A DNA stretch of 9,531 bases from an uncultured Oscillospiraceae bacterium (lineage in GTDB: Bacteria; Bacillota; Clostridia; Oscillospirales; Oscillospiraceae), in contig CAJOCV010000134.1 of the NCBI GenBank assembly GCA_905233785.1, positions 1 to 9,531 of the forward strand. The letters run 5' to 3'. This document shows, in pieces, positions 1 to 5,589 of this stretch (position 1 is its first letter; each line of letters opens with the position of its first letter). The notes below the pieces were generated by a model. That model saw only the letters and a program-made list of their open reading frames with translations. It had not been told where the DNA came from and made no database searches. The position numbers were made by a program, and so were the translations under genes.

Positions 1-2
1 TC

Positions 3-749
3 GAACCAACGGGCTTACCGGAAATTTACCCGCTCACAGTTGACAAAGAAATAGTAGCCCAGGCAAAGCCAGCGCCGGAAGCGTGCTTTACTTCTTTCGC
101 GTCAGAAAACGGTCTCGAAGGAACGCTTTGCTATCTGGTTGGGAAAGTAATCCGTACTGAGGAAACAGGGCCGGAAGATGCAGTGTTTCAAACATTTATT
201 CTTCAGACCGAGTACGGGTATGCGATGGTGGCGGATTTCTATACTTACCTGATGGACAATAATCCTCCCGCAGAAACTAAGTCGGCAGAAGAGCCAAATT
301 CTGATTATTCTTTCCCTGAGATAGATGAATTTGTAAAAGTCGTAGCGTTTTATTTCGGATATTCCGATGTAGAGGAGATGCCGATTTTCTATTATGGCGC
401 ACCAAAGGTTCTGCAAGACTTTTATGCAGCCGAGGTTGAAGATACCAGAAAGCACACACCTACTACCGGAGAGAGCAACGCGCTGCGCTCAGCTAATGAC
501 TATCTGAATTATTCTGCTTTCTCTTATGAAGGTCTTATCCGGCAGTTGGAGTTCGAGGGATACACGCACGAGCAGGCTACCTATGGTGCGGATAATTGCG
601 GCGCAGATTGGTTCCAGCAGGCCGCGAAGTCGGCAGAAGAATATCTTGACTACTCTGCTTTCTCCCGCGATGGGCTAATCAGACAATTGGAATATGAAGG
701 ATTTACGCATGAGCAAGCTGTCTACGGAGCCGAACAAAACGGGCTCTAA
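3..749 (+). CDS. Ltp-family (host cell surface-exposed lipoprotein) repeat protein, 5' truncated
   Basis: The reading frame is open from base 3, so the true start lies left of the window; 248 residues are visible. The C-terminus has two copies of the Ltp helix-turn-helix repeat (Pfam family 'host cell surface-exposed lipoprotein'), at visible residues about 160-199 and 207-248. Each copy carries the pattern YL(N/D)YSAFS...GLIRQLE(F/Y)EG(Y/F)THEQA.YGA. The preceding part (about 30-145) has alternating beta-like segments, including LEGTLCYLVGKV and the GYSDVEEMP motif, and resembles an OB-fold-like domain; that assignment is weaker. The signal peptide and lipobox cannot be judged because the N-terminus is missing. 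In Streptococcus thermophilus phage TP-J34, Ltp repeats block superinfecting phage DNA entry, so superinfection exclusion is a reasonable inferred role. The stop is followed directly by the integrase ribosome site, so the two genes are probably co-transcribed. Family call is firm; function is inferred. Confidence 0.85.
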   Translation, partial: EPTGLPEIYPLTVDKEIVAQAKPAPEACFTSFASENGLEGTLCYLVGKVIRTEETGPEDAVFQTFILQTEYGYAMVADFYTYLMDNNPPAETKSAEEPNSDYSFPEIDEFVKVVAFYFGYSDVEEMPIFYYGAPKVLQDFYAAEVEDTRKHTPTTGESNALRSANDYLNYSAFSYEGLIRQLEFEGYTHEQATYGADNCGADWFQQAAKSAEEYLDYSAFSRDGLIRQLEYEGFTHEQAVYGAEQNGL

Positions 750-764
750 GGAGGTACCCTGCCT

Positions 765-1796
765 ATGAAAGTTCCTGAACCGAGAAAAATGAGCTCCGGT
801 AACTGGTTTATCCAGATGCGCCTTGGCGGTATATCGGTGACAGTTACCGAACCAGCAAAGAAGGAGTGCATCCGAAAGGCTGAGATGATCAAGGCCGAGT
901 ATCGCGCGGGTGTGCGGGAAATAAAGAAAGCGTCGGTCGATCCGACGCTGACAAAGGCGATAGACGCATATATTGAAAAGCGCCAGAACACGCTTTCCCC
1001 CTCTACGATCACCGGCTATCGTCGCATTCAAAGTGGACGCTTCAAGGAAGCCATGGGCAAGCCTCTCTCCGAACTGACTGATTGGCAAGGGATATGCGAT
1101 CGTGAATCTTCGCTCTGCTCTCCGAAAACGCTGCGGAACGCCTATCACTTCGTCTGTTCAGTTCTCAAAGAAAACGGGATCGTGCCCAAGAAGGTCACGC
1201 TTCCAACGATGATACCACACACGCGCGAATGGCTGGAGCCAGATCAGATCAAGATACTTGTGTCGTCTGTTGTAGGCCAGCCGATGGAGCTTCCCATACT
1301 GTTTGCGCTGCACTCGCTCCGGCGCTCAGAAATCCTCGCTCTGGACTGGTCGAACATTGACCTTGTCAACAAAAGAATCTCCGTTCGCGGCGCTGTGGTC
1401 AAGGACGAGACGGGTACGTTTGTGAAGAAGCAGGCCAACAAGAACAAGTCATCGACACGGACGTTGCCGATTATGATTCCGGAGCTTGAAGCAGCCTTGA
1501 AGGCGATCCCTGAGAAAGACCGAAAAGGCGCAGTTATAACCTGCGGCGGAGACTCGATCTGCAACCGGATCAACAAGGCGTGCCGGAAAGCCGGACTGCC
1601 AGAGGTAGGCACTCACGGGCTACGACATTCCTTTGCCAGTCTCGCATACCATCTCGGTATGAGCGAGTTGGAGACAATGGAGATCGGCGGATGGAGCGAT
1701 ACACAGACCATGCACAAGATTTACACGCATCTTGCGGCCAAGGATCGAATGAAGGCCGAGAACAAGATGGCTTCGTTTTACAAAAATGCTAACTGA
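765..1796 (+). CDS. int: Tyrosine recombinase / phage-type integrase
   Basis: This 343-residue protein would catalyse site-specific recombination between the element and its chromosomal attachment site. Residues about 60-150 form the SAM-like core-binding domain and about 155-343 the catalytic domain. The catalytic set is complete: Arg186 in SLRRSEIL, a beta-hairpin Lys228 in NKNKSSTRT, His284 and Arg287 in THGLRHSFASL, Trp310 in GGWSD, and nucleophile Tyr320 in KIYTHL. The N-terminal 55 residues (GNWFIQMRLGG...) look like the beta-stranded arm-binding domain of the Tn916/phage integrase type. The ATG at 765 is fixed by a GGAGG at 750-754 that abuts the upstream stop codon with 10-base spacing. 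This indicates translational coupling to the Ltp-like gene. A 12-bp direct repeat overlaps its stop and a tRNA-Gly 3' fragment lies 60 bases downstream, as expected for int next to its own att site. It appears intact. Confidence 0.95.
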   Translation: MKVPEPRKMSSGNWFIQMRLGGISVTVTEPAKKECIRKAEMIKAEYRAGVREIKKASVDPTLTKAIDAYIEKRQNTLSPSTITGYRRIQSGRFKEAMGKPLSELTDWQGICDRESSLCSPKTLRNAYHFVCSVLKENGIVPKKVTLPTMIPHTREWLEPDQIKILVSSVVGQPMELPILFALHSLRRSEILALDWSNIDLVNKRISVRGAVVKDETGTFVKKQANKNKSSTRTLPIMIPELEAALKAIPEKDRKGAVITCGGDSICNRINKACRKAGLPEVGTHGLRHSFASLAYHLGMSELETMEIGGWSDTQTMHKIYTHLAAKDRMKAENKMASFYKNAN

Positions 1797-1808
1797 AATG
1801 CTAACTAA
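1785..1808 (+). repeat. 12-bp tandem direct repeat at integrase stop
   Basis: AATGCTAACTGA is followed at once by AATGCTAACTAA, which differs at one base. The first copy contains the last codons and the TGA stop of the integrase. The pair ends 47 bases before the tRNA-Gly-like core. Directly repeated short sites flanking the att core are the usual layout of integrase arm-type binding sites, so that role is inferred; the repeat itself is read directly. Confidence 0.7.
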
Positions 1809-1855
1809 AATCTTAAAATTCTTGAAAATACAAGGTTTTTACGGGTTGTTTGACG

Positions 1856-1881
1856 GGGTTCGACTCCCATCATCCGCTCCA
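1856..1881 (+). other. attR: 3' end fragment of a tRNA-Gly gene
   Basis: The 26 bases begin GGGTTCGACTCCC (T-arm and T-loop) and end CATCCGC-T-CCA, i.e. the 3' half of an acceptor stem pairing with 5' GCGGATG, discriminator U73 and an encoded CCA. This combination is typical of bacterial tRNA-Gly. Left of base 1856 the match breaks: the next T-stem position (G1855) no longer pairs with A in CCCAT, and no D-arm, anticodon arm or 5' acceptor is present. It is therefore a duplicated 3' fragment, not a functional tRNA. A terminator begins two bases later, as expected for the end of the original tRNA transcript. I infer that the element lies to the left and that the intact tRNA-Gly is at attL outside the window. 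Confidence 0.8.
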
Positions 1882-1883
1882 AA

Positions 1884-1918
1884 AGGGGCTGTGAAGAAGA
1901 GCTTTCTTCACAGCCCCT
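1884..1918. terminator. Bidirectional intrinsic terminator (GGGGCTGTGAA family)
   Basis: A perfect 15-bp stem, AGGGGCTGTGAAGAA against its complement, encloses a 5-base loop (1899-1903). On the plus strand it is followed by TG and a run of T (1919-1930). On the minus strand it is followed by TTTT. It can end transcripts from the integrase side and from asnA, whose stop is 11 bases away. Before integration it would have been the tRNA-Gly terminator. Two close relatives lie at 6302-6338 and 9434-9466. Confidence 0.9.
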
Positions 1919-1929
1919 GTTTTTTGTTT

Positions 1930-2943
1930 TCACAGCAGCACAACGCCCGCCGTCTCGCAGACCTTGACCGTAGTCTCATCCCAAATGGAGGCCTGTACCT
2001 CACCGATGTGCGCCTTGCCCAGCAGCAGCATGGAGAGGCGCGACTGACCGATGCCGCCGCCGATGGTGAGGGGAAGCTCGCCGTTTAGAAGCGCCCTGTG
2101 GTACGGAAGCTCTCTGCGATCGTCACAGCCGGCGAGCGTAAGCTGTCGGTCAAGGGACGCGGGATCGACGCGGATGCCCATGGAACTGAGCTCGAAAGCG
2201 CACTCCAGCGCCTCGTTCCAGACCATGATGTCGCCGTTTAAGTCCCAATCGTCGTAGTCCGGGGCGCGGCCGTCGTGAGGCTTGCCGGATCTGAGCTTCT
2301 TGCCGATACCGATGATAAAGGCGGTCTTGTGCTCACGGAGCCATTCGTTCTCCCTCTCCTTGGGTGTTTTGTCCGGCCAGCGATCCTCCAGCTCCTGCGC
2401 GGTCACAAAGGAGACGCGGCGCTCAAGCTTCCCCAGCTTTTGTAGCTGGGGATAGATGGCCTGCATGGTGTCCTGCGTGTCGCAGATGGCGGTCACGATG
2501 TCCATGACCGTGAGCTTCAGGTAGTCGAGATTCCGGTTTTCCGAGAGGATGACCTTCTCCCAGTCCCACTGATCCACATACACGGAATGGAGATTGTCCA
2601 GCTCGTCCTCATCGCGGCGGATGGCGTTCATGTCGGTATAAAGCCCCTTGCCGGGGTAGAAGCCATAGCGCTTCAAGGCCACGCGCTTCCACTTGGCGAG
2701 CGACTGCACCACCTGTGCCTTGTGCTCAGAGCGCAGAATGTCGAAGGAGACCGGGCGCTCATAGCCGTTTAAGTTGTCGTTGAGGCCGGAATGCTCCTCC
2801 ACAAAAAGCGGCGCAGACACACGGTAAAGATTCAGCAGCGCGCCGAGCCGATCCTCAAAGAGGCGTTTTAACAGGCTGATGGCCTTCTGGGTGTCGTATA
2901 TGGATAAGAGGCTTTTATACCCCTCGGGAATCCTTGTTTGCAT
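1930..2943 (-). CDS. asnA: Aspartate--ammonia ligase (asparagine synthetase A)
   Basis: AsnA makes asparagine from aspartate, ammonia and ATP via an aspartyl-AMP intermediate. It is a cytosolic homodimer with a class II aminoacyl-tRNA synthetase-like fold. The 337 residues match the usual length (about 330). Family-typical blocks are seen along the whole protein: GLYTDMNAIRRDE near 100, SVYVDQWDWEK near 120, FIIGIGKKL near 210, DWDLNGDIMVWN near 232, and the C-terminal LPLTIGGGIGQSRLSM near 290. I chose the ATG at 2943 because AAGGAG lies 9 bases upstream. A TTG six bases earlier would keep the same frame but sits too close to that site. The gene lies 19 bases after the DUF4364 gene and shares its promoter. 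The leader from that promoter is only about 20 bases, leaving no room for an asparagine T-box. It ends at a bidirectional terminator. No defect is visible. Confidence 0.97.
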   Translation of the reverse strand: MQTRIPEGYKSLLSIYDTQKAISLLKRLFEDRLGALLNLYRVSAPLFVEEHSGLNDNLNGYERPVSFDILRSEHKAQVVQSLAKWKRVALKRYGFYPGKGLYTDMNAIRRDEDELDNLHSVYVDQWDWEKVILSENRNLDYLKLTVMDIVTAICDTQDTMQAIYPQLQKLGKLERRVSFVTAQELEDRWPDKTPKERENEWLREHKTAFIIGIGKKLRSGKPHDGRAPDYDDWDLNGDIMVWNEALECAFELSSMGIRVDPASLDRQLTLAGCDDRRELPYHRALLNGELPLTIGGGIGQSRLSMLLLGKAHIGEVQASIWDETTVKVCETAGVVLL

Positions 2944-2962
2944 CCGCAATCTCTCCTTACGC

Positions 2963-3481
2963 TTATGCTTCCGTCAGCAAGTCCATGATTTTCTGATAAT
3001 ACGCCTCCGCATTCATGCGAAAGCGCTTCTCGATCTGTTTTGCCTGCTCCTCCCCGGCACACAGCAGCCGCAGATGCGCGACCTCGCCCTTGCCGTCGGA
3101 CATCCCCAGCTCCACCGTGCAGCCGAGCTCATTCGTCTCATGGCGGGCGAGGATCATCGCCTCACGCCGCAGCCGCTCCGCCACCGGGGCGAGGAGCCGC
3201 GTGGCCTTCATGCGCACCATGTAGGGCAGGCTGCTCTCCACCGCGTCGGCGTTTCTCGCGCCCTTGTCGGTGATGCGATAGCCGTCCTCATCCTGCTCGA
3301 TGTGCCCGGTTTCCACCAGCTCGCTCAGGCAGTCGGAGTAGTCAAAATAGCCGATGCCCCCGTCGCACTGACACAGCTCCAGCAGCGTCTCGGGATCGAC
3401 GGTGCCGGGCAGGCGGCGCAGGACAAAAAGGATCAGGATCTTGATGTCCAGCTTTTCATGGATGAAACCGAAATTGTCCAT
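2963..3481 (-). CDS. DUF4364 family protein, predicted winged-helix regulator
   Basis: The 172-residue protein belongs to DUF4364, a family common in Clostridia with no established function. Residues about 8-75 look like a winged helix: helices near 11-24 and 31-39, a probable recognition helix at 46-58 (YSDCLSELVETGH), then a short beta wing (IEQDEDGYRITDKG). The C-terminal part (about 82-172) has charged helices and a beta segment (ELGCTVELGMSDGKGEVAHLRLL). The ATG at 3481 is chosen because GGAGG lies 5 bases upstream and because the promoter -10 box lies between it and the next upstream ATG at 3523. First gene of a two-gene operon with asnA. DNA binding is inferred; a palindrome over its own promoter suggests it may regulate itself. 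Confidence 0.85.
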   Translation of the reverse strand: MDNFGFIHEKLDIKILILFVLRRLPGTVDPETLLELCQCDGGIGYFDYSDCLSELVETGHIEQDEDGYRITDKGARNADAVESSLPYMVRMKATRLLAPVAERLRREAMILARHETNELGCTVELGMSDGKGEVAHLRLLCAGEEQAKQIEKRFRMNAEAYYQKIMDLLTEA

Positions 3482-3501
3482 AGCGCCCTCCGTCAGCTGT
3501 A

Positions 3502-3520
3502 ATAATACAGTATTATACTG
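3502..3520. promoter_or_regulatory. Overlapping palindromes at the -10 region, candidate operator
   Basis: Two nested inverted repeats share bases: ATAATAC-A-GTATTAT (3502-3516) and CAGTAT-T-ATACTG (3508-3520). They cover the TATAAT box and the expected start point of the DUF4364-asnA promoter, where a bound repressor would block transcription. Part of the symmetry comes from the TATAAT box itself, so chance is possible. The regulator is unknown; DUF4364 is a candidate. Confidence 0.45.
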
Positions 3521-3539
3521 CATCCTCCTGATTTTTCAA
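3512..3539 (-). promoter_or_regulatory. Sigma-A promoter for the DUF4364-asnA operon
   Basis: On the minus strand, TTGAAA (3534-3539) is separated by 16 bases from a perfect TATAAT (3512-3517). Transcription should begin near 3504, giving a leader of about 23 bases that contains the GGAGGG ribosome site of the DUF4364 gene. Read directly from the sequence; no experimental start is known. Confidence 0.8.
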
Positions 3540-3598
3540 GCACAAAATCTCATTTACGGCATAGACTGTACTGAATCCAGTTTGATGGAGGTGTTTCT

Positions 3599-4390
3599 AT
3601 GCCCGAGAGAGTGGCATCCAATCGGCCTGAGGAAATCCCGCAGATCCGCGAGGCCGTGTCCGTCAGTACGCGGAAAATTTTTGACGGCTGCCGTGACAAG
3701 GACTGCGTGGATGATCTGCGGGTCTATCCCACGGTCACGTCCCAAAATTACATAGAAAACGCGCTGAGCATTCGCCCCCGGTCGGCGGAGCTGCTGCACG
3801 TCAACGTAAACGTCGAACCCATCAGCTTCAACCGAGGGTATTACACGGTGGACTGCACGTATTTTTACCGTGTCACCGCCGAGACCTTCCCCGCCGGGGA
3901 GGCGGCGCTGGGGCTTGCGATTTTCGACAAGCGCGTGATGCTCTTTGGCAGCGAGGGCAATTCCATGACCTTCTCCTCCGACGCGCCCGCCCCTACCGGC
4001 GAGAGCGACGAGCTGCCTATTGCGGTGGTAAACGCCGTTGATCCCATCGCGCTGCACATGAAGCTTGTGGACGCGGGCGCTGTGCCGCCCGGGGAGCTGG
4101 AGCCGGGAGACATTCCCGCCTACATCACCGACGCCTTCCCCGAAGCGTTGGTTTTGAACGGGCAAGGGCGCCGCTGGTATACCACCATCGGTCAGTTCAG
4201 CCTTGTTCGGCTCGAGCGGGACACCCAGCTTCTGATCCCGGCCTACGATTACAGCCTGCCCGACAAGGAATGCCCCGGCAGCAGTGAGGACGATCCCTGC
4301 GAGCTCTTCGGACGCATCCGCTTCCCTGTGGAGGAGTTCTTCCCGCCCGACAGCGTAGCGGACGCGACAGAGTATCGGAATATGGTATAA
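3599..4390 (+). CDS. Conserved-looking protein of unknown function, 263 residues
   Basis: I cannot assign this protein to a characterised family. It has no signal peptide or membrane segment and appears soluble and beta-rich. Visible features are the N-terminal stretch RKIFDGCRDKDCVDDLRVYP (residues 25-44, with a C-x4-C pair), alternating hydrophobic strands at about 64-115 (ELLHVNVNVEPISF, YYTVDCTYFYRV), a glycine-rich FGSEGNSMTF segment near 116, an acidic proline-rich middle (128-185), and a C-terminal DKECPG...DDPC pair (Cys225, Cys234). The ATG has GGAGG 7 bases upstream (3587-3591). It is divergent from DUF4364-asnA with 117 bases between starts. The overall character and nearness to the cotJ operon would fit a spore structural protein, but that is a guess. 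It is probably a real gene, given its ribosome site, full-length coding character and codon use like its neighbours. Confidence 0.75.
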   Translation: MPERVASNRPEEIPQIREAVSVSTRKIFDGCRDKDCVDDLRVYPTVTSQNYIENALSIRPRSAELLHVNVNVEPISFNRGYYTVDCTYFYRVTAETFPAGEAALGLAIFDKRVMLFGSEGNSMTFSSDAPAPTGESDELPIAVVNAVDPIALHMKLVDAGAVPPGELEPGDIPAYITDAFPEALVLNGQGRRWYTTIGQFSLVRLERDTQLLIPAYDYSLPDKECPGSSEDDPCELFGRIRFPVEEFFPPDSVADATEYRNMV

Positions 4391-4484
4391 GGATTGGGGC
4401 GTGAGAGAAAGCGCCCCCATTCCGTAGGAACGCTTTCCAAAGCAGCCTGCGGAAAAATGCCGTCCTTCTGAATGGGGGAGCGCG
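4391..4484. repeat. Alternative-pairing hairpin region after the 263-residue gene
   Basis: CGCCCCCATTCC (4412-4423) can pair with GGATTGGGGCG just upstream (4391-4401), making a GC-rich hairpin right after the stop codon. The slightly longer 4411-4432 can instead pair with 4461-4484 (GAATGGGGGAGCGC side), making an imperfect hairpin of roughly 22 pairs around an inner TTTCC/GGAAA stem. Neither hairpin is followed by a T-run, so a standard terminator is not evident. Confidence 0.6.
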
Positions 4485-4513
4485 TTGCAAAATGCGAAAC
4501 AAATGCGAAAACC

Positions 4514-4559
4514 CTGGTTGCGTCGCAGGGGAGGGCCTTGTGCCCTCCCGGCGAACCAG
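4514..4559. repeat. Two-level inverted repeat
   Basis: An inner perfect stem GGGAGGGC (4529-4536) pairs with GCCCTCCC (4542-4549) around CTTGT. An outer stem CTGGTT (4514-4519) pairs with AACCAG (4554-4559) across an internal loop. No coding sequence covers it. It looks like part of a dispersed intergenic repeat; no function can be given. Confidence 0.6.
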
Positions 4560-4575
4560 AGCTCGTATAGCAAAG

Positions 4576-4620
4576 AAATGTTCGGCGAATTCGTACAATC
4601 TGCGAATTCGCCGAACATTT
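4576..4620. repeat. 18-bp perfect hairpin
   Basis: AAATGTTCGGCGAATTCG (4576-4593) is exactly complementary to 4603-4620 around the 9-base loop TACAATCTG. The 3' arm runs into TTTTCTC, so it might act as a weak terminator on the plus strand, but the stem bases carry most of that T-run. A dispersed palindromic element is an equally good reading. Confidence 0.75.
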
Positions 4621-4625
4621 TCTCA

Positions 4626-4639
4626 AGGGGCGAGCCCCT
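4626..4639. repeat. Short GC hairpin AGGGGC-GA-GCCCCT
   Basis: AGGGGC and GCCCCT are separated by two bases; the end pairs would open to give a usable loop. It follows the 18-bp hairpin after five bases and completes a cluster of four hairpins between 4391 and 4640. Confidence 0.45.
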
Positions 4640-5140
4640 CCCTAAGGTGGTGACTGGGCTATGCGCGTATCTTGCAACAGCCCCCGGCTTTGCGTCGAGC
4701 GTTTTGAGATTCTTTCGTAAACATTTTCAGCGCCTTAAAAACGGGATACCCTTGAAAAAAGTCGATATTGTTTCAGCTATATCAAAATTTTTAAACTCCC
4801 GGAAACCGGCTTCTGTAATGGTCTCTTCTTTATCCGTTTTCCTCAAAGCTCAGCGCTCAAAACTCAAAACTTTTCGCGGATCGTCCTGAAGGAAACGCTG
4901 TTTTCCTCAGACCCGGACTATTGTCCGCACTCTTTTGTCCGCCTGTTCATAGGATGATGCGAGGGAGCCCGGTATCGCGCTGAATCAATCGTCTTCCCCA
5001 GCTTCCGGAAATTTTCGCCCTGATTTTGTCACTTTCCCGGAGGATACAAAGTATCTCAGGAAAGCCGCCTTGATCAGAACCCAAAATCTCCGGAAATCTG
5101 CTCACGCCGATTTCCTCAGCGCTTCCCTCAAACCGATTCC
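4640..5140. other. Non-coding stretch upstream of cotJ
   Basis: I see no convincing gene here. Frames that remain open run through palindromes, lack ribosome sites and have no recognisable protein character. The left part (about 4700-4870) is AT-rich. Small inverted repeats include CGGAC-TATT-GTCCG (4914-4927) and CTGA-A-GGAAA...TTTCC-TCAG near 4886-4910. The octamer TTTCCTCA recurs at 4838-4845 and in nearby positions. A mother-cell (sigma-E) promoter for cotJ would be expected near the right end. The nearest -10-like match, GATACAAA at 5043-5050, lacks a matching -35 at the right distance, so I do not call one. Confidence 0.5.
4835..4870 (+). repeat. Dispersed repeat, copy left of cotJ
   Basis: This segment shares GTTTTCCTCAAA and CTCAAAACTC with the reverse complement of 6361-6389. 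It also shares a 22-base block, CTCAGCGCTCAnnnCTCAAAAC, in direct orientation with 6425-6446 (only the three n positions differ). The copies lie on either side of the cotJ operon. Confidence 0.6.
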
Positions 5141-5154
5141 AGGAGGAAGCAAGC

Positions 5155-5586
5155 TTGAACAGAAACGACAGTCGTTTCGGCAGTCTGCCCAGCTACGCGC
5201 CGCTGGCCGCGGCTTACGTTCCCATGCAGGAGACCGCCAACGACACCTATGAGACCTCGGCCGCGCTTGCGCGCGGCACACTGTTCCCGGGGCTGGATCT
5301 GCCCTTTATGAACGTAGTCAACGACGCGCTGCCCGATACTCCGATGCACGAGATGATGGCCATTGACTTTGTGGCCGACGAGCTGGAGCTTTACCTTGAC
5401 ACCCACAGCGACGACGCGGAAGCCTTCGCCATGTATCAGACCTTCCTGGCGCTGCGGCAGGAGGCTCGCGAGCGCTACGCCCGCGCCTGCGGCCCCATCA
5501 CGCAGCAGGATCTGCTGGGCAGTGATCGCTACGCCTGGACAGAGAATCCCTGGCCATGGGAATATCGCGGCAGAAGGGAGGGCTGA
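5155..5586 (+). CDS. cotJAB: Fused CotJA-CotJB spore coat protein
   Basis: CotJA and CotJB are small polypeptides of the forespore-surrounding coat made in the mother cell and encoded with CotJC. Here both lie in one 143-residue frame. Residues about 19-51 are CotJA-like (AAYVPMQ...ALARGTLFPGLDLPF). Residues about 64-136 are CotJB-like (MMAIDFVADELELYLDTH, YARACGPIT, and the C-terminal NPWPWE). The linker is about 12 residues with no stop. The start is TTG at 5155, fixed by AGGAGG at 5141-5146 with 8-base spacing. Internal ATGs (residues 52, 64 and 67) have no good ribosome site, so separate CotJB translation seems unlikely but is not excluded. cotJC follows after three bases. In Bacillus the cotJ operon depends on sigma-E; no clear sigma-E promoter was found here. 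Confidence 0.85.
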   Translation: MNRNDSRFGSLPSYAPLAAAYVPMQETANDTYETSAALARGTLFPGLDLPFMNVVNDALPDTPMHEMMAIDFVADELELYLDTHSDDAEAFAMYQTFLALRQEARERYARACGPITQQDLLGSDRYAWTENPWPWEYRGRREG

Positions 5587-5589
5587 CAG

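Noticed and set aside
183..749. GTG at 183 as the start of the Ltp-like gene
   Set aside because: The frame is open back to base 3 with protein-like sequence continuous with the OB-like domain, and no ribosome site precedes 183.
1800..1881. A complete tRNA gene
   Set aside because: Only the T-arm and 3' acceptor half are present; no anticodon arm, D-arm or 5' acceptor can be folded from the preceding bases.
1786..2088. Plus-strand frame of 100 codons after the integrase
   Set aside because: It crosses the attachment site and the terminator and then runs antisense to asnA; no ribosome site.
2944..2949. TTG at 2949 as the asnA start
   Set aside because: The ribosome site would be only 3 bases away; the ATG at 2943 has 9-base spacing.
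2944..3511. Asparagine T-box upstream of asnA
   Set aside because: The operon leader is about 23 bases and the gap before asnA is 19 bases; neither can hold a T-box.
3482..3523. Upstream ATG at 3523 for the DUF4364 gene
   Set aside because: It lies between the -35 and -10 boxes, so it would not be in the transcript; the AGGAGG there directly touches the ATG.
3554..4618. Long minus-strand frame of 354 codons
   Set aside because: It is antisense to the 263-residue gene and runs through the 18-bp hairpin; codon-position bias favours the plus strand and no ribosome site is seen.
4485..4889. Plus-strand frame of 134 codons in the intergenic region
   Set aside because: It translates straight through palindromes and dispersed repeats, has no ribosome site and no recognisable protein features.
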